DNA from: an uncultured bacterium | GTDB lineage: Bacteria; Verrucomicrobiota; Kiritimatiellia; PWTM01 | DNA length: 64,000 bases | Direction of reading: 5' to 3' | Assembly: GCA_937139365.1 (NCBI GenBank) | Contig: CAKZPT010000041.1 | Span: 1 to 64,000, forward strand | Shown: positions 31,038-43,403 of the stretch, in pieces | Layout of the letters: each line of letters starts with the position of its first letter | Position numbering within the stretch: the stretch's first letter is position 1 | Notes under the pieces: model-generated | Databases searched by the model: none | Seen by the model: the letters and a program-made list of their open reading frames with translations, nothing else | Told to the model about the DNA's origin: nothing | Position numbers and translations under genes: made by a program

Positions 31038-31292
31038 GCGGATCTCCTGACCGGCCGATCACTGTACCACTCCGCTCCCCCCCTGCAAAGCCGCGACGCC
31101 GCGTTGGCATCGCGCGGCCGCGGCGCGTCCGTCCCCGAGGCCGCCGCGCGCGCACCAGGAGAATGCCGGCGTCGCCCAATGTTTGGACAACCGGCGAACG
31201 TAATGCCCCAAGGATTGGACGCGGGACCCGCGGCGGGTGCGCGGGTTGCCTGGGCCGGCCTGGCGGAGTAGCCTGCGGACGAACTGGAGTCA

Positions 31293-31655
31293 ATGGACAT
31301 GAAGGCGAGGAACATCCGCGGAGCCGCCGTGATCGTCGCGGCCGGCCTGGGCATCGCGGCCAACGGCTGTGTCAGTGGCCAGGCGGAGCGGCCGGCGTTC
31401 GAACGCATGCGGACGAAGGAGATCTACAGCATCCGTTACGACTTGCCCACGCAGCACCTGACGGTGGTCACCCGGACGGGCGATGTCCTCGAATTCGAGA
31501 ACGTGGCCCCCGCGATTGTGGACGGCCTCCGCACCGCGAAGGACCAGGACGCGTATTTCCGCGAGCAGATCAGGGGACGGCTGCCGTTCAAGGCGATGGA
31601 GTTTCCTGCGCCCGTCCCGCCGGCGGCTCCGAACGCGACGCCGACTCCGCCGTAA
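31293..31655 (+). CDS. Lipoprotein-like KTSC-domain protein
   Basis: Lipobox-like IAANGC; KTSC-like EIYSIRYDLPTQHLTVVTRTGDVLEFENVAPAIVDGLRTAKDQDAYFREQIRGRLPF. Confidence 0.65.
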   Translation: MDMKARNIRGAAVIVAAGLGIAANGCVSGQAERPAFERMRTKEIYSIRYDLPTQHLTVVTRTGDVLEFENVAPAIVDGLRTAKDQDAYFREQIRGRLPFKAMEFPAPVPPAAPNATPTPP

Positions 31656-32742
31656 GCCCCGCCGCCCCCGCGGCCAGCGGGCGCGAGCGCATGTCGGGGG
31701 CCCGCTTGATGCCCCGGGTCCGCCGCTCCATCCGGCGCAGCAGCGCCGAGCGCACCGACTCCAGCAATTCCTGCCGCGCCGGCGCGTCGAGTCCCGGCAC
31801 CGGAATCGCCGCGGCCGCCAGCCGGTCGTGCCCGCCGGCGGACCCGCGTAAGCCGACCGCCGCACGGATCAGCGCGCCGCACGCAGCGTTGCGCCGGTTG
31901 CTGCGGATGGAGACCAGTAGCTGGTCGCGGTGAAAGGCCGTGCAGAACGCGTGGCTGACGCGCTCCAGCCGGGCAAGACGATCGGCGATTTCCGGGACGA
32001 TGTCGGCGTGAGGCACCTCGGGCAGGTGCGACCAGGCGACGCGTCCGTACAGCCGCGCGTTGGCGATGGCTTGCTGCAGTAGCGAAAAATACGCCGCCGG
32101 CAGCGGGGCGTGCTTGATCAGGCCCAGCAGCCGAAGGCTGGCCTGCGGCAACAGGGCGAGGTAAGCAGCACGGTCGAGCGCCGACCCACCGCGGGTGAAG
32201 TCCATCGTCTCGGTCTCGATCGCGTAGACCATGCATGCCGCCAGCCACGTCGGCGGCGTCAGCCCGGCCGCGGCCATCAGATCATAGACGATGGAGGTGC
32301 AGGCCCCCACCGAAGGTCGGACGTCCGACCATTCCAACGCGGGTCCGCGCCGGCCGCCGCCAGGGTCCGGGTGGTGGTCCACGACGGCGATCGGACGCAT
32401 CCAGTCGGGGAGCGTGACCTTCCCTGTGCCCGGCCGGACATCCACGACGACCGCTGGCACGCGGCGGCGCGCCGGCCGCAACGCGGCCAGGTCCCAGAGC
32501 CGGTATCGGAAATGCCGCACCATCTCGCGGTTTTCCGCGCGCTCCACCGCCCCGCTGTACACGATGCGGCTGTGAACGCCGAAGCGCCGCTCGAGCATCA
32601 GGTGAAGGCCGCCCGCCGACGCGAGGGCGTCGGGATCGGGATAGTCGTGCGGGACGATCGCGACGCGGGCGCGGGGGGGCAGAATCCGCCCGAGCGCCTC
32701 CAGCCGTTCGGTAGCCGAAAGATTGTCCATTGCGCGCTCCAT
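31588..32742 (-). CDS. DHH-family phosphoesterase (NrnA-like)
   Basis: VAIVPHDYPDPDALASAGGLHLML, VVVDVRPGTG, IAVVDHHPDPG, ACTSIVYDLMAAAGL. Tail overlaps the convergent KTSC gene. Confidence 0.8.
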   Translation of the reverse strand: MERAMDNLSATERLEALGRILPPRARVAIVPHDYPDPDALASAGGLHLMLERRFGVHSRIVYSGAVERAENREMVRHFRYRLWDLAALRPARRRVPAVVVDVRPGTGKVTLPDWMRPIAVVDHHPDPGGGRRGPALEWSDVRPSVGACTSIVYDLMAAAGLTPPTWLAACMVYAIETETMDFTRGGSALDRAAYLALLPQASLRLLGLIKHAPLPAAYFSLLQQAIANARLYGRVAWSHLPEVPHADIVPEIADRLARLERVSHAFCTAFHRDQLLVSIRSNRRNAACGALIRAAVGLRGSAGGHDRLAAAAIPVPGLDAPARQELLESVRSALLRRMERRTRGIKRAPDMRSRPLAAGAAGLTAESASRSEPPAGRAQETPSP

Positions 32743-32860
32743 GATAGGCCGTCGCACCCGCCGCGCACAAGGAAGGGAACGCGGCGCCGTGGAGCCACCC
32801 TCCCATTGACCGAGCTGGAAACGGGAGATAACGCCGCGACGGAGAGGAAATGGGACAACG

Positions 32861-34218
32861 GTGAAACGAAATACGTGGCCGGGAACGGCGGTGCTGATGG
32901 TCATGTGGACGGGTGGCGCGGTGGCGCTGGGGGCGGAGGTTCCGCTGGGCGGCGAGGCCGGCGGCTGGCGGTGCGCCGCGCCACGCGCGGAAATCGCGCC
33001 GCGGTTCGAGTGGAACGCTATGCGCCGCGAGTGGAGGATTCGCGCCGACGACTGCGAGAGCCGCTCGGGCTGGTGGTGGCGGCAGATGGCAGTCACCGGC
33101 GGCCAATGCTATGCCTTCCGCGTCCGGGCGTTGCCGCGCAACGTGACGAACACGCTGCGAAGCGTGGTCGCACGTCTGATCTGGCAGGCGGCGGACGGTC
33201 AGCGCGCGCGGCTTGACCCGCCGCTGTACACGCCGCGCGTCGTCACCGACCGACCAGCGTCGGAGCCGGAGCATCCCGTTGAGGCGGACCGGTCGCCGGA
33301 CGGCTGGCTCGAATTGCGGGGCGTTTACGCCACGCCGAGCAACGCCGCGGCGGCGGTGGTCGAGCTGCACCTGCGGTGGGCGCCGGGGGGCGAGGTCGCC
33401 TGGCGCGACGCCGAACTGACGCCCGTGCCGCCACTGCCGCCGCGGATCGTACGGGTGGCGGCCGTCCACTGCGGCCCGTGGCCGGGCGCGACCTCGCGGA
33501 CAAGCCTCCGCAGTTCGCGCCGCTAATCGAGGAAGCGGGACGGCGCGACGCCGACCTCGTGGTGCTGCCGGAGGTGCTGACGTACTACCGCACCGGCCGG
33601 CCCATGGCGGAGGTAGCCGAACCGATTCCGGGGCCGTCCACCGAATTCTTCGGAGCACTGGCCCGGCGGTTCAACCTCTACATCGTCGCGGGCCTGGTCG
33701 AACGGGACGGGCGGCGGATCTACAACACGGCCGCTCTGGACGGCCCCCGGGGCACCGTCGAGGGAATCTACCGTAAGGTCACGCTGCCGCGCAGCGAGAT
33801 CGAGGAGGGGGTCCATTTTGGCACGGAGTACCCGGTGTTCGACACGCGGTTCGGACGCCTCGGGATCATGATTTGCTACGACGGGTTCTTTCCCGAGGTG
33901 GCCCGCCAACTGGCGTTGAACGGCGCGGAGTTGATCGCGTGGCCGGTGTGGGAGTGCAACCCGTTGCTGGCGGCCGCCCGCGCCTGCGAAAACCATGTGT
34001 GGCTGGTCAGCAGCACCTACATGGATCCCCACGACCACTGGATGATCACCGGCATGTACGATCCTGCCGGCCAGCTCGTGGTTCAGGCGACGGAATGGGG
34101 AACGCTGGCCTTCGCCGAAATCGACCTCCATCGCCGACACTTGTGGTACAGTCTGGGCGATTTCAAGGCCGAGTGGCCGCGGCACCGGCAGCCGTGGAAC
34201 GAGCCGGCACGGCGGTGA
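32861..34218 (+). pseudogene. Exported carbon-nitrogen hydrolase (nitrilase superfamily), frameshifted near 33474-33490
   Basis: N-terminal half ending IVRVAAVHCGPWPG; other frame continues GRDLADKPPQFAPLIEEAGRRDADLVVLPEVLTYY...GRLGIMICYDGFFPEVARQLALNGAELIAWPV. Confidence 0.82.
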
Positions 34219-34249
34219 GGCCGGCGGCGGCCGGGCGAGGAGCTTGCGT

Positions 34250-35241
34250 ATGGAGTTCAGGGAGCTGGGACGGAGCGGAATCCGCGTTTCGTGCATCGGA
34301 CTCGGCACGTAGTCCATCGGCGGCGGCACATGGTGGGGCCTTTCGGACGATGGCGAAGCCGTCCGGACCATCCAGGCGGCGCTGGACCACGAGGTGAATC
34401 TGATCGACACGGCGCCGATGTACGACTTCGGCCATGCCGAGGAGCTGGTTGGGCGGGCGATCCGCGGACGTCGCGAGCGCGTGGTGCTGGCACCAAGTGC
34501 GGCCTGTGGCACGCCGATGGGCGTGGCATCCCCTGGTTCGAGTTCGAGGGCCGCACCATCCGCCGCTCACTTCGGCCGGACACGATCCGGATCGAAATCG
34601 AGGAGAGCCTCCGCCGGCTGGGCGTGGACTGCCTTGACCTCTACCAGACCCACTGGCCGGCCGTGCCGCCCGAGGCCACGCCGATCGCCGACACGATGGA
34701 GTGCCTGCTCGACCTCAAGCGGCAAGGCAAGATCCGCGCCATCGGCGCCTCGAACGTGACGTGCGCCCAGATGGACGAGTACCGCTCCGTCGGCGGGCTG
34801 GACGCATGTCAGCCGCGCTACAGCCTGCTGGACCTCCGCATCGAGGCCGACGTCCTCCCCTATTGCCACCGGCACGGCATCGCGGTGCTGGCCTATTCCC
34901 CCCTCGAGCAGGGACTCTTGACGGGCCGGATCGGAATGGATCGTCGGTTTGCGCGGGGGGAGTTTCGGAACACGATCCCCTGGTTCCGCCCTTCGAACCG
35001 AGCGCGCGTGCTCGGCATGCTCGACGGCTGGCGAGACCTCTGCGAGGCGCACCGCTGTACGCTCGGCCAGCTCGTGTTGGCCTGGACGGTGGCCCAGTCC
35101 GGCCTGACGGTGGCGCTGGTCGGCGCGCGCAAGGTGGCCCACGCTCTCGAGAACGCCGCGGCGGGCGATCTGCGGCTCGACGACGTCGCGCTGACACGCA
35201 TGCGCCGCGACGTCGAGGCGTTGGGTGAACCCGCGGAGTGA
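34250..35241 (+). pseudogene. Aldo/keto reductase with in-frame TAG (34310-34312) and frameshift (about 34490)
   Basis: MEFRELGRSGIRVSCIGLGT*SIGGGTWWG...LIDTAPMYDFGHAEELVGRAIRGRRERVVLA / TKCGLW...LDLYQTHWPAV...RAIGASNVTCAQMDEY...AYSPLEQGLLTGR. Confidence 0.9.
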
Positions 35242-35266
35242 CCGCCGGCGGCCGCAACGTGGCGGC

Positions 35267-38200
35267 TCAGGGCGTTACGTCGCGTACGCGATAGAACCGT
35301 TGGTCTCCGACCGAGCCGTCGACGAATTCGTACTCCAATTGCTCGGCGACGAAGGGCGACGCGAACGGCTGCCAGTCGGCCGGAGAAAGTCGGTCGGTGT
35401 ATTCAATTAGGTAGCTCCGCCCGATAATGGTCTGCAGCCGGAAGGCGCGCAGGCCCTCGGGGAGACCCGACACGCCAGCGAGCGGACCGAGGCGCAGGCG
35501 CGGCAGCGGCAGCGCCTGCACGAACACGTCGCGCTCAGCCGCCCGGGGGGGATCCCCGCTGTCGGCCACCCGCAGGCGCACCTGCCAGGTCTCCGCCTCG
35601 CCTTCGGGATCTGGGGTCCACGCGAATTCGCCCGTCGCCGGCTCGAGGACGGCGCCGGGCGGGCGTTGAACATCATAAACGTCAGCGTCTGGGCCGGGGT
35701 GTCGTCGTCCTCCGCGGTGGCGTGGAACTGAATACGGCCGCCGCGAAACACGCTCTGAACGGCGCGGGCGAACAACCGCGGGGGTCGGTTGGTCGCGGGG
35801 GCGGCGTTCGGCGCCGCCGGGGTTGCCTGGGGCAGCCGCGCAATGGAGCCGGCGCCGTCCGGATACCGTCCCTCGGAGACGTCGGTCGCCTGTGGCCCGA
35901 ACACGACGGCATCCACGAGCCGGCCGGCCGCGTCGTAGACGGCGATGGCCTCCCCGTTCTCGCTCAGGCTGAAGCCCGCGTGCAGGTGCGGTCGTACGGC
36001 GGGGTTGTTCTGCCCCGTCTCCCCGTCGGCCCAAACCAGCAGGAACCCTTTGGGGGCACGAAAAAAGCCGGCGGGCACCCGGTACTTGTTCGCGTTCGAC
36101 AGGTCGTCGGTTAGGCTCGCGCCGCCGAGGTCCATCGGGTCATCCGCCGGATTGTAGAGTTCGAACCAGTCCTCGTACTGACCGTCGGCGGGATCGGGGA
36201 GGCAGGCGACGTTGTCGGCCAGCCACTCGTTGACCAACACCCGCGGCGGCGGCGAAGTGCCGTCGTTCGGCGCCCGGGGCGTCGGCTCGCGCAGCAGCTT
36301 CCGAGAGAGCGGATCGCCGTCGGGCCACGAGCCGTAGGCGCGGTCCGCAGGCGCCGACGCCCAGCGGAGATGGTCGGCCACCGCCAGTCGGTTGGACAGC
36401 GAACTGACGAGTGCGACGACGCCGGTCGCACCGCCGACCCTGAAATTTGCATGCCACGCATTGCTCGTCGTCTCCCCATTTTCGCCGTCCATCCAGACGA
36501 GCACAAACCCGCCGGCCGGAATCTGCGCGCCGGGGTGGGGAATGCCCACCGGGTGAGGTTTGACGGCGTGTCGGTCAGGTACCAGCCGGCCAGCGATACG
36601 GCGTGGGGGCCGGCGTTGTGGAGCTCGATCCACGGCTCCCGCTCGCCGACGTTGTCGGCCGCGCCAGCCACGTTGGAGACGACGATCTCGTTGAGCCACA
36701 GGTTGGGCAGAGGCGGCAGAGAGCGCGCGACCGAGTTGGTCGCGCCGGGCGTGGCCGCCGCCTGGACGCGAGGCTCGGCCACCAGCTCGAGGCCGAATAC
36801 GACGTCGGAGCTGTTCGTGCTGTGTTGGTGGCCTGCACGGCGATGACGTTGCGGCCGGGCACCAGCAGGTCGGAGGGAAGCGCAACGGGCCCCTCGAGCA
36901 CGGCGTCGCCGACGACGCGAGCGGCGGTGGTGGTCCAGCCAGCGGACCCTGGCGGCATGCCGATCCGGTACGCCTCGACGCCGTTCAGGTGGATCACCGC
37001 CCCGTCGTCGACACAGAGGGGGGCCCGCAGGTCCACGTTGGCCGGGTTGGCGGCCAGGTGGAATTCGGAGCGGAACTGAAAGGCGAGGATCCGCCGGCCG
37101 GCCCAGTTGGTCAAGGGCAGCGGCGTGGTCTTCGGTGCGGGCAGGCCTGCGGTCTCGAAGAGCCCCCCGCCGGCCGCCCAGTGGGCGTCGTCGAAGTCGG
37201 CGGCGACCCACGAGGGGTCCAGATGGGTTCCGCCGGTGTTGTAGCGCCAGATATTGGTCTTCGAAAGCAGCACGGCAGCGGGCGCGCCAGCGGTGCCGCT
37301 CAGGGCGGCGGCCCAGTGGCCGGGACGGCGGCGATCCGCGGCCGGATCGAGAAGCTGCAGCGAGGCCCCCTGCCCCGCCGCCTCGGTGGGCCAAGGCCAG
37401 CGGTTCTCGTAGCCGACCTGGTCCACCACGACCGTCTCATTCGAGGTCGGCCCCGGCTGGATTAGCGCCAGGGATTCGCCCGCGTCGGCCAGGCCGCCCG
37501 GGTATTCCGCGGCCACCGGGATGGCCGCGCCGTGGGTCTGAGCGAATCGCGTCCGGTCGGCGGCGAAGACCGCGAAGCCGCCGGGGGGCAGAACGACGCC
37601 GTCGGGGATCGTCAGGCCGACGCCGTCGATCCGCCACCGGGACAGGTCGTACCAGGTCGAGGTGGACGCATCGTGCAGCTCGATGAAGGCGGCGCCGGAG
37701 GTGGGCGGCTGGTACATGATCTCGCTGAAGACGACCCGACCGGCCGCGGGCTCCGACTCGGCGCTGGTGACGATGGCCAGGTCGACCGGCGCGGCGGCGA
37801 TGGCCGAGCCCCGCGCGTCCACCGCATGGACGCGCAGCGCGTTGGTACCCTCGGCCAGCGGCACCACCACGCGCCACTGGTTGAGCGAGAGCCATTCCGG
37901 CGTCCATCCGACCCCGTTGACCGTGATCCGGTCCGCCTCCACGGGCGCGGCGCCGGTCAGCGCAATGTAGTTGAGATTGGTCGAGATCACCGGCGGCAGG
38001 CTGACGGCGAACGGCGACTGGACGTCGGCCAACTGCTGGAGGACGAACGTCCGCCGATCGCGGACGAACGTCAACAGGGGCGCGTAGCTCGAAGGGGAGG
38101 CCCCGTTGTCGGTCAGCGCGGCGAACCGCCCAGCCATCTGTGGCGCGAGGGCGGCCTCCGAAAAGGGGCCGTCGAGCAGCTCCTTGACGAAGGCCCAGAA

Positions 38201-41200
38201 CACGCGCTGGAACGGCGGATGGCTTTTCAGCCGCGCCATCAGCGCATCGTTTTCGCCGCCGAACAGCGACTCGTTCGTGGAGCCCTGGGCGAAGATGAAG
38301 TCGATGTCCCACATCAGAAGCTGCCAGGGGCTCTGGGCGGGCTTGTACGCGTACATGTTTTTGCCGCGCTGGAAGACGTACGAGTCGTAGTTGCGGAACA
38401 TGCGCTCGAACGCGAAGACCCGCATCCACTCGCGCAGGTCCAGCGTCCCCGGCACGACGGCCTCGTACGGCTGCGGCGAGGTCGAGTTCACGGCGTCCAC
38501 CAGCCTAAAAAACTTCGCGAAGTCGTTCGCCGTGCCGCGAATCGCGCGCGGCCTCCAGTTCCAACGGTAGCGGGCGACCTTGCGCGAGCCATCGGCGGTG
38601 CGAAAGTCGCCCAGCGCGGCGTTGACGTTCGCGAAGCTGACGCCGTCGTCCAGAAACTCGAACCAGTCTTCGATCTAGTGCAGGGGCCGCGGTCGTCGTT
38701 CGGGTAGAACTCCTCGACCACGTCGCCGGCGGGCTGCTGGACATACTCGCTCAACGGGGTACGCCGCACCCCGTTGACGAAGAGATGGTGATACCGCCGG
38801 TGCAGGTAGGGAACGCCGAGTCGCTCTGCGGCCCAGTAGCCGAGCTGCTGGCGGAGGCGCGTGTCGTCGTCGCTGAGCATCTGGAGCCGAACATCGGTCG
38901 CGTTGAGAAGGCGGTCGTTCTTGGGCATCTCGAGGGAGTAGTCGCACCACTGGCTGCCGGTCGGGCCGTTGAATTTGCGGGCGTGAATAGGGCTGCCGCT
39001 GCACATGCATTTGGCCGAATGGATCACGCGCTCCCCGTGGTAGACGAAGCTGCCCTGGAGGGGGTGGTTGCTATTCTTGTCCCGCGTCGTCCAGGTCTGC
39101 CGCGTCGACTCGGTGATCCAGAGGTGGTAGGTGGCGAACGTGCCGGGGGCGTTCGTGGAACCCCAACGGATGAGGGCCTCGCGGGACGGCGCGCCGGAGG
39201 GGACCACGGTCGTAGCGGCGGGCAGCCCGCCGTCCTCCGCCTCGATGTGGAAGGCGACGAGCGTATTCGCCGGCTGCGCGGGAAGCGCGGCGACGTACCA
39301 GCCGCCGGCGCGCCGCTCCATCGGACCCGGGCACGCATCGTCGCACACTGCCGGCCGGCAGCGTCGCGGTCAGCTTGGCCCCCAGCCAGTTGACGCCCGG
39401 ATCGCCGCGCCAACTGGCGCGAATCCGCATCCCTCCGCCGCTTTCTCCGGCCTCGGCCATCCATGCGCTGTCCTGGTGCGAGCCGCGCATCGTCCAGCCG
39501 CCGACCCCCGACGTGAACGTTCCGTTGGTCAGCACGTTCACGCCCGAGGCGTTCAGGACCTCCACCTGGTCGAGGTCGTACTCCCCCGCGCCCAACGCCA
39601 GAACGTGCAACTCATCGGCCACATAGCTGGCATTGCCGTGATCGAGCACCCTTGTGTGTTCGACCGCCACCCATCCGCACGACGCGGTCTCGTCGCTGTC
39701 GGCCCAGTTCGTCGGCCGGCGCCGGTCCGCCCGCGGATCCACCAGCTCCAAGCTGCTGCCGCCACCGTCCGACCAGCGCCCCCACTGCCCGCCGTCCCAG
39801 TACCGCACCTCGTCCACCAGCACGTACACGCGGTTGGTCACCCACTGGCCCGCGTCGTTGGTCGCGACCAGGTCCTCCGGCATGAGCAAGCGGATGGATT
39901 CGCCACGATCAGAGAGGCTGCCGGAAAAATTGCCGAAACAGTTGGTCGCCGTCAGCCACGGATAGCGGCTGCGTAGACGGCCGGCATCGGCCGCGATCAC
40001 GAGATGGCCGCCCGGCGGGAGCGAGGCCCCCGCAGACAGGTTGAACGAAATGCCGCCGCGGATCCGCCAACCGGCTAGCGATACGGCCTGCGTGCTCCAG
40101 TTGTGAAGCTCGATGAACTCGTCGGCCCGATCCTCGGTGATAGGGTGGTACATGATCTCGTTGATGACGATGGGGCCGAGACGGCGCGGGGTGTTGGGGG
40201 CGTCGGGTGTGGGCGCAACGGCCTCGTTCCAGTCGGCAGCGCCATCGGGGGTCCGCCCGCTGGAAACGCCGTTGGCCGAGGGCCCGAAGGCCACGGCGTC
40301 GATCACGGTGCGACCGTCCTGCGCGCAGAAAAATGACCTCGCCGGCGGCGTCGAGGGCAAACCCCAGCTGCGACTGCGTCCACGCACGGTGGCCGCCGGC
40401 CGGGATGACCTCGCCGTCCGGAATGCGGAACTTGTTCGTCGCGGCGTCGTCGGAGAGCCAGCAGCCGGCGAGGCTGACCGCCTGCGTGCCCGCGTTGAAC
40501 AGCTCGATAAAATCCTCTTGCGGGTCGTCGGTGTGCGCCAGCCATTCGTTGATGACCACGGTTGACCATGCGTGGGAGGTCCACGGGTCCGGCCCCCCCG
40601 GCGTGCCGCCGTCCACCGTGCCCGCCGCCCAGGCGCGCGGGTCGCGCTCGCCGTACGACGGACGGGCCAGGATCAGCGAAGGCCCGCCCCCATCCGGCGC
40701 CGCCGGCCAGGGGGGTTCATCGTCATACTCGAGCTCCAGCAACACCTCGCCGAGACGGCCGACCAGGCGCACCTCGCCCCCGCCGTTGCCGAGCCGCCCG
40801 CTGTAGGGGCCTAGCACGTTCGAGAGCCCGTGGACCGCCTGCAGGTCCGCCGGCGCGGCCGCGACGACGACGTAGGATCGGCCCGAGACCACGGTGCCCG
40901 GAGGAAACAGATAGCTGACTTCGCCCGACAGCCGGTAGCCGCCGAGGTCCCACGGCCATTCCACGGAGTTGTAGATCTCGATGAACTCCGTCTCACGCCC
41001 ATCGCCGCGGGGGGCGGGGTGGTAGTGGAGCTCGGTGATCCCCAGCGGCGTACGGCGGCTCGACGGACCCGCCGACTCCCGCACGCCGCGCCAGATGGCC
41101 AGCGGCGGAGGGCCAAGCCGCGCGCCCGCCGTCGCAGGCGTGTCGGTGACAATGGTGTTGGGCATGGAGGCTCGGTCGCGCACGCCGGTGACGCGCACCG

Positions 41201-42491
41201 TGACGCCCGTGGTCACCGGCGAGGCCAGCGTCAGCAGAACCGAACGGCCGTCCGACGACAACCGCGCCGCCGTCACGGCGGGGCCGCCCGGCACCGTGTA
41301 CGATGTCGGGTTCGTCGCGGTCGCCGCCTCGACCGGTTCGGAAAACATCACCTCTACGCGGGTGCCATCGAACATCGCGGCGGCCGAGACCGTCGGGGGA
41401 ACTGTGTCGGGCACGACGTTGATCGCGGCGACCTGGCTGGTCACCGGGCCATGCAGGTTTGTGACGATGGCCCGGATCTGGTCGTTGTGGTTGAACCGCG
41501 CAGCCGGCCCATAAACGAACTCGGCGTCGCCGCCCGCCGGCGCGTTGGTTCCGTTGATCTGCCAGCGGTAGCCGACGTTCAGCCGCCGCGCCACCTCCAC
41601 GCGCAGAAGAGTGATGTCGTTTTCCATCAGTACGACCGACGGTGGAGGGTGGGCGGTGATCACCGGCGGCGCCATGCCCACCGGCCGCAAAAACTGGCCG
41701 GGGATCGGGATGTTCGTCACCGAGCCGGGCCGGACCCACATCACCGTCAGGTTGTCCCCTCCCGTCCCCTCCTTCATCACCGCCTCGATGTAGCACGGCT
41801 GCCCGTTGGTCAACTGGACGACCGCGGACATCTGGTTGGTTTCCTTGGTGAACTGCCGAAAGTTCGTCCATCCGTTCACCCGGGCCACCGGCGCCGCCTG
41901 AGCCGGATTGGTGGACGGCGACAGGTAGAGCACGGAGGCGTCGTCGCTGGCAATGCCGAACTGATAGCTTCCCGTGTCGGGCGGAAACAGCAGCGCCCTC
42001 AGGCGCCGGCCGAAGTTGTCCATTTAATTGGTCGGGCATTCGAAATCGGCGAGAAATCCTTCCGCCGACGGCCCTAGAGGGTAGATCGCAGAATTGGTCA
42101 AGTTGGAGACGCTCGAACCGGCAAGGTCAGTGAAAATCTCAAAAAACACGCCAGTTGCCGGTGTTTGTGCGGCAGCCATGCCGGCGGTCAGCAGCCCTGC
42201 CGCCACCGTCCGGGCGACGGGCGACGATTGCAGGGATCGCAGCCGCAGCCGGACCATCGTCTGGAGGGGATTTTGCATCTCTGAGAAAGTCCTGCCATAG
42301 AAAATCTTACCATGCAAAGCCGTTTCCTCCATCCCCGATCGATGGATGGGGGACATTATCAACGGTGCAGTGCGCCCCCTTCCGCACCGTGCGCCGGCCC
42401 GCGGCCGCGCGTGCCGTCCGTCAATCCGGCCCGATGGGCGGCCGGTCACAATGCGAGGCCGCCTCGTCCGATCGTCCGGCGGGGACGGCAT
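35267..42491 (-). pseudogene. Giant exported surface protein: PA14-like, repeated lamin-tail (LTD), CotH kinase and putative-Ig domains; at least 2 in-frame stops and 6 frameshifts
   Basis: PA14 TGSYQFGIASDDASVLYLS; LTD VINEIMYHPITEDRADEFIELHNWSTQAVSLAGWRI, VINEWLAHTDDPQEDFIELFN, VVFSEIMYQPPTSGAAFIELHD, VLVNEWLADNVACLPDPADGQYEDWFELYNP; CotH KNMYAYKPAQSPWQLLMWDIDFIF; C-terminus YLIEYTDRLSPADWQPF...RFYRVRDVTP. Pieces occupy all three frames in collinear order. Confidence 0.85.
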
Positions 42492-43350
42492 CGCCGCCCG
42501 TGTCGGCGCGTACGGCCAGCACAGCCCCCGCCACGAGGAGCGCGGCCGCCGGATAGAACCGCGGGGACGGTAGATGGCCGGAGACCATCCAGTCCACTGC
42601 GCCGGCGAACAGAAACTGCGTAAGGTTGGCGAGCGTCACCGTCTGCGAGCGAAGGCGCCGGACGGCGGCCATCAGCGCGCTGTGGCCGATCACGGTCGGG
42701 CCAAGGGCCAGGCCGCCCGTCCACGCCGCCTCACGCCAGTCGAACGGACCGCCCGGCGACCGGGACACCGCGAAGGGCACGCACACGAGCGCGGCCGTGG
42801 CGTAGAGGGGCACCACGTAGAGCCACACCCCCGGCACCCCGCGGTTGCGGCGCCCCAACACGAGATAGGCGGCGAAAAACACCATCGAGCCCAGGCACAG
42901 CAGGTCGCCGGCAAAGGTCGTCCGGCTGAGATGAAAATCCCCGGCGACCAGCCAGCCCACCCCCATCAGCCCCAGGAAAGCGCCGGCGACCTCATGGCGC
43001 GCCACCCGTTCACCCAGCAACGCCGCCGAGAAAAGGGGCACAATGGCGGGGGCCAGGTTCACCAGCAGCGTGGCGTTCGCGACACTGGTCATCCGCACGC
43101 CAGCGAGGAACGTCATGAAATGGACACCCAGCAACACGCCGGGCGGAATGGCGGCCCTGGCGGCGGCCGTGGCGGCCGCCGTGCCATGGCGGCGCCGATC
43201 CCGGAGGCACCACGGCCAGAGCACGATCGCCGCGATCCCAGTGCGCGCCCCCGCCAGCCAGACGGGATCCAACCGGCTGCCTTGGATCAGGTTGGCGGCC
43301 GTCGAGCACACCAGGATGCCGGTCCACAGCAACAGGTGCGCCGAACGCAT
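42421..43350 (-). CDS. DMT-superfamily (EamA) transporter
   Basis: About 10 hydrophobic helices; LVNLAPAIVPLFSAALLGERVARHEVAGAFLGLMGV. Confidence 0.85.
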   Translation of the reverse strand: MRSAHLLLWTGILVCSTAANLIQGSRLDPVWLAGARTGIAAIVLWPWCLRDRRRHGTAAATAAARAAIPPGVLLGVHFMTFLAGVRMTSVANATLLVNLAPAIVPLFSAALLGERVARHEVAGAFLGLMGVGWLVAGDFHLSRTTFAGDLLCLGSMVFFAAYLVLGRRNRGVPGVWLYVVPLYATAALVCVPFAVSRSPGGPFDWREAAWTGGLALGPTVIGHSALMAAVRRLRSQTVTLANLTQFLFAGAVDWMVSGHLPSPRFYPAAALLVAGAVLAVRADTGGDAVPAGRSDEAASHCDRPPIGPD

Positions 43351-43403
43351 GGCACGGCAGCCTACCCGCCGCCGCCTCGGCCCTCAACCGCCGCCCGGCA
43401 GTA

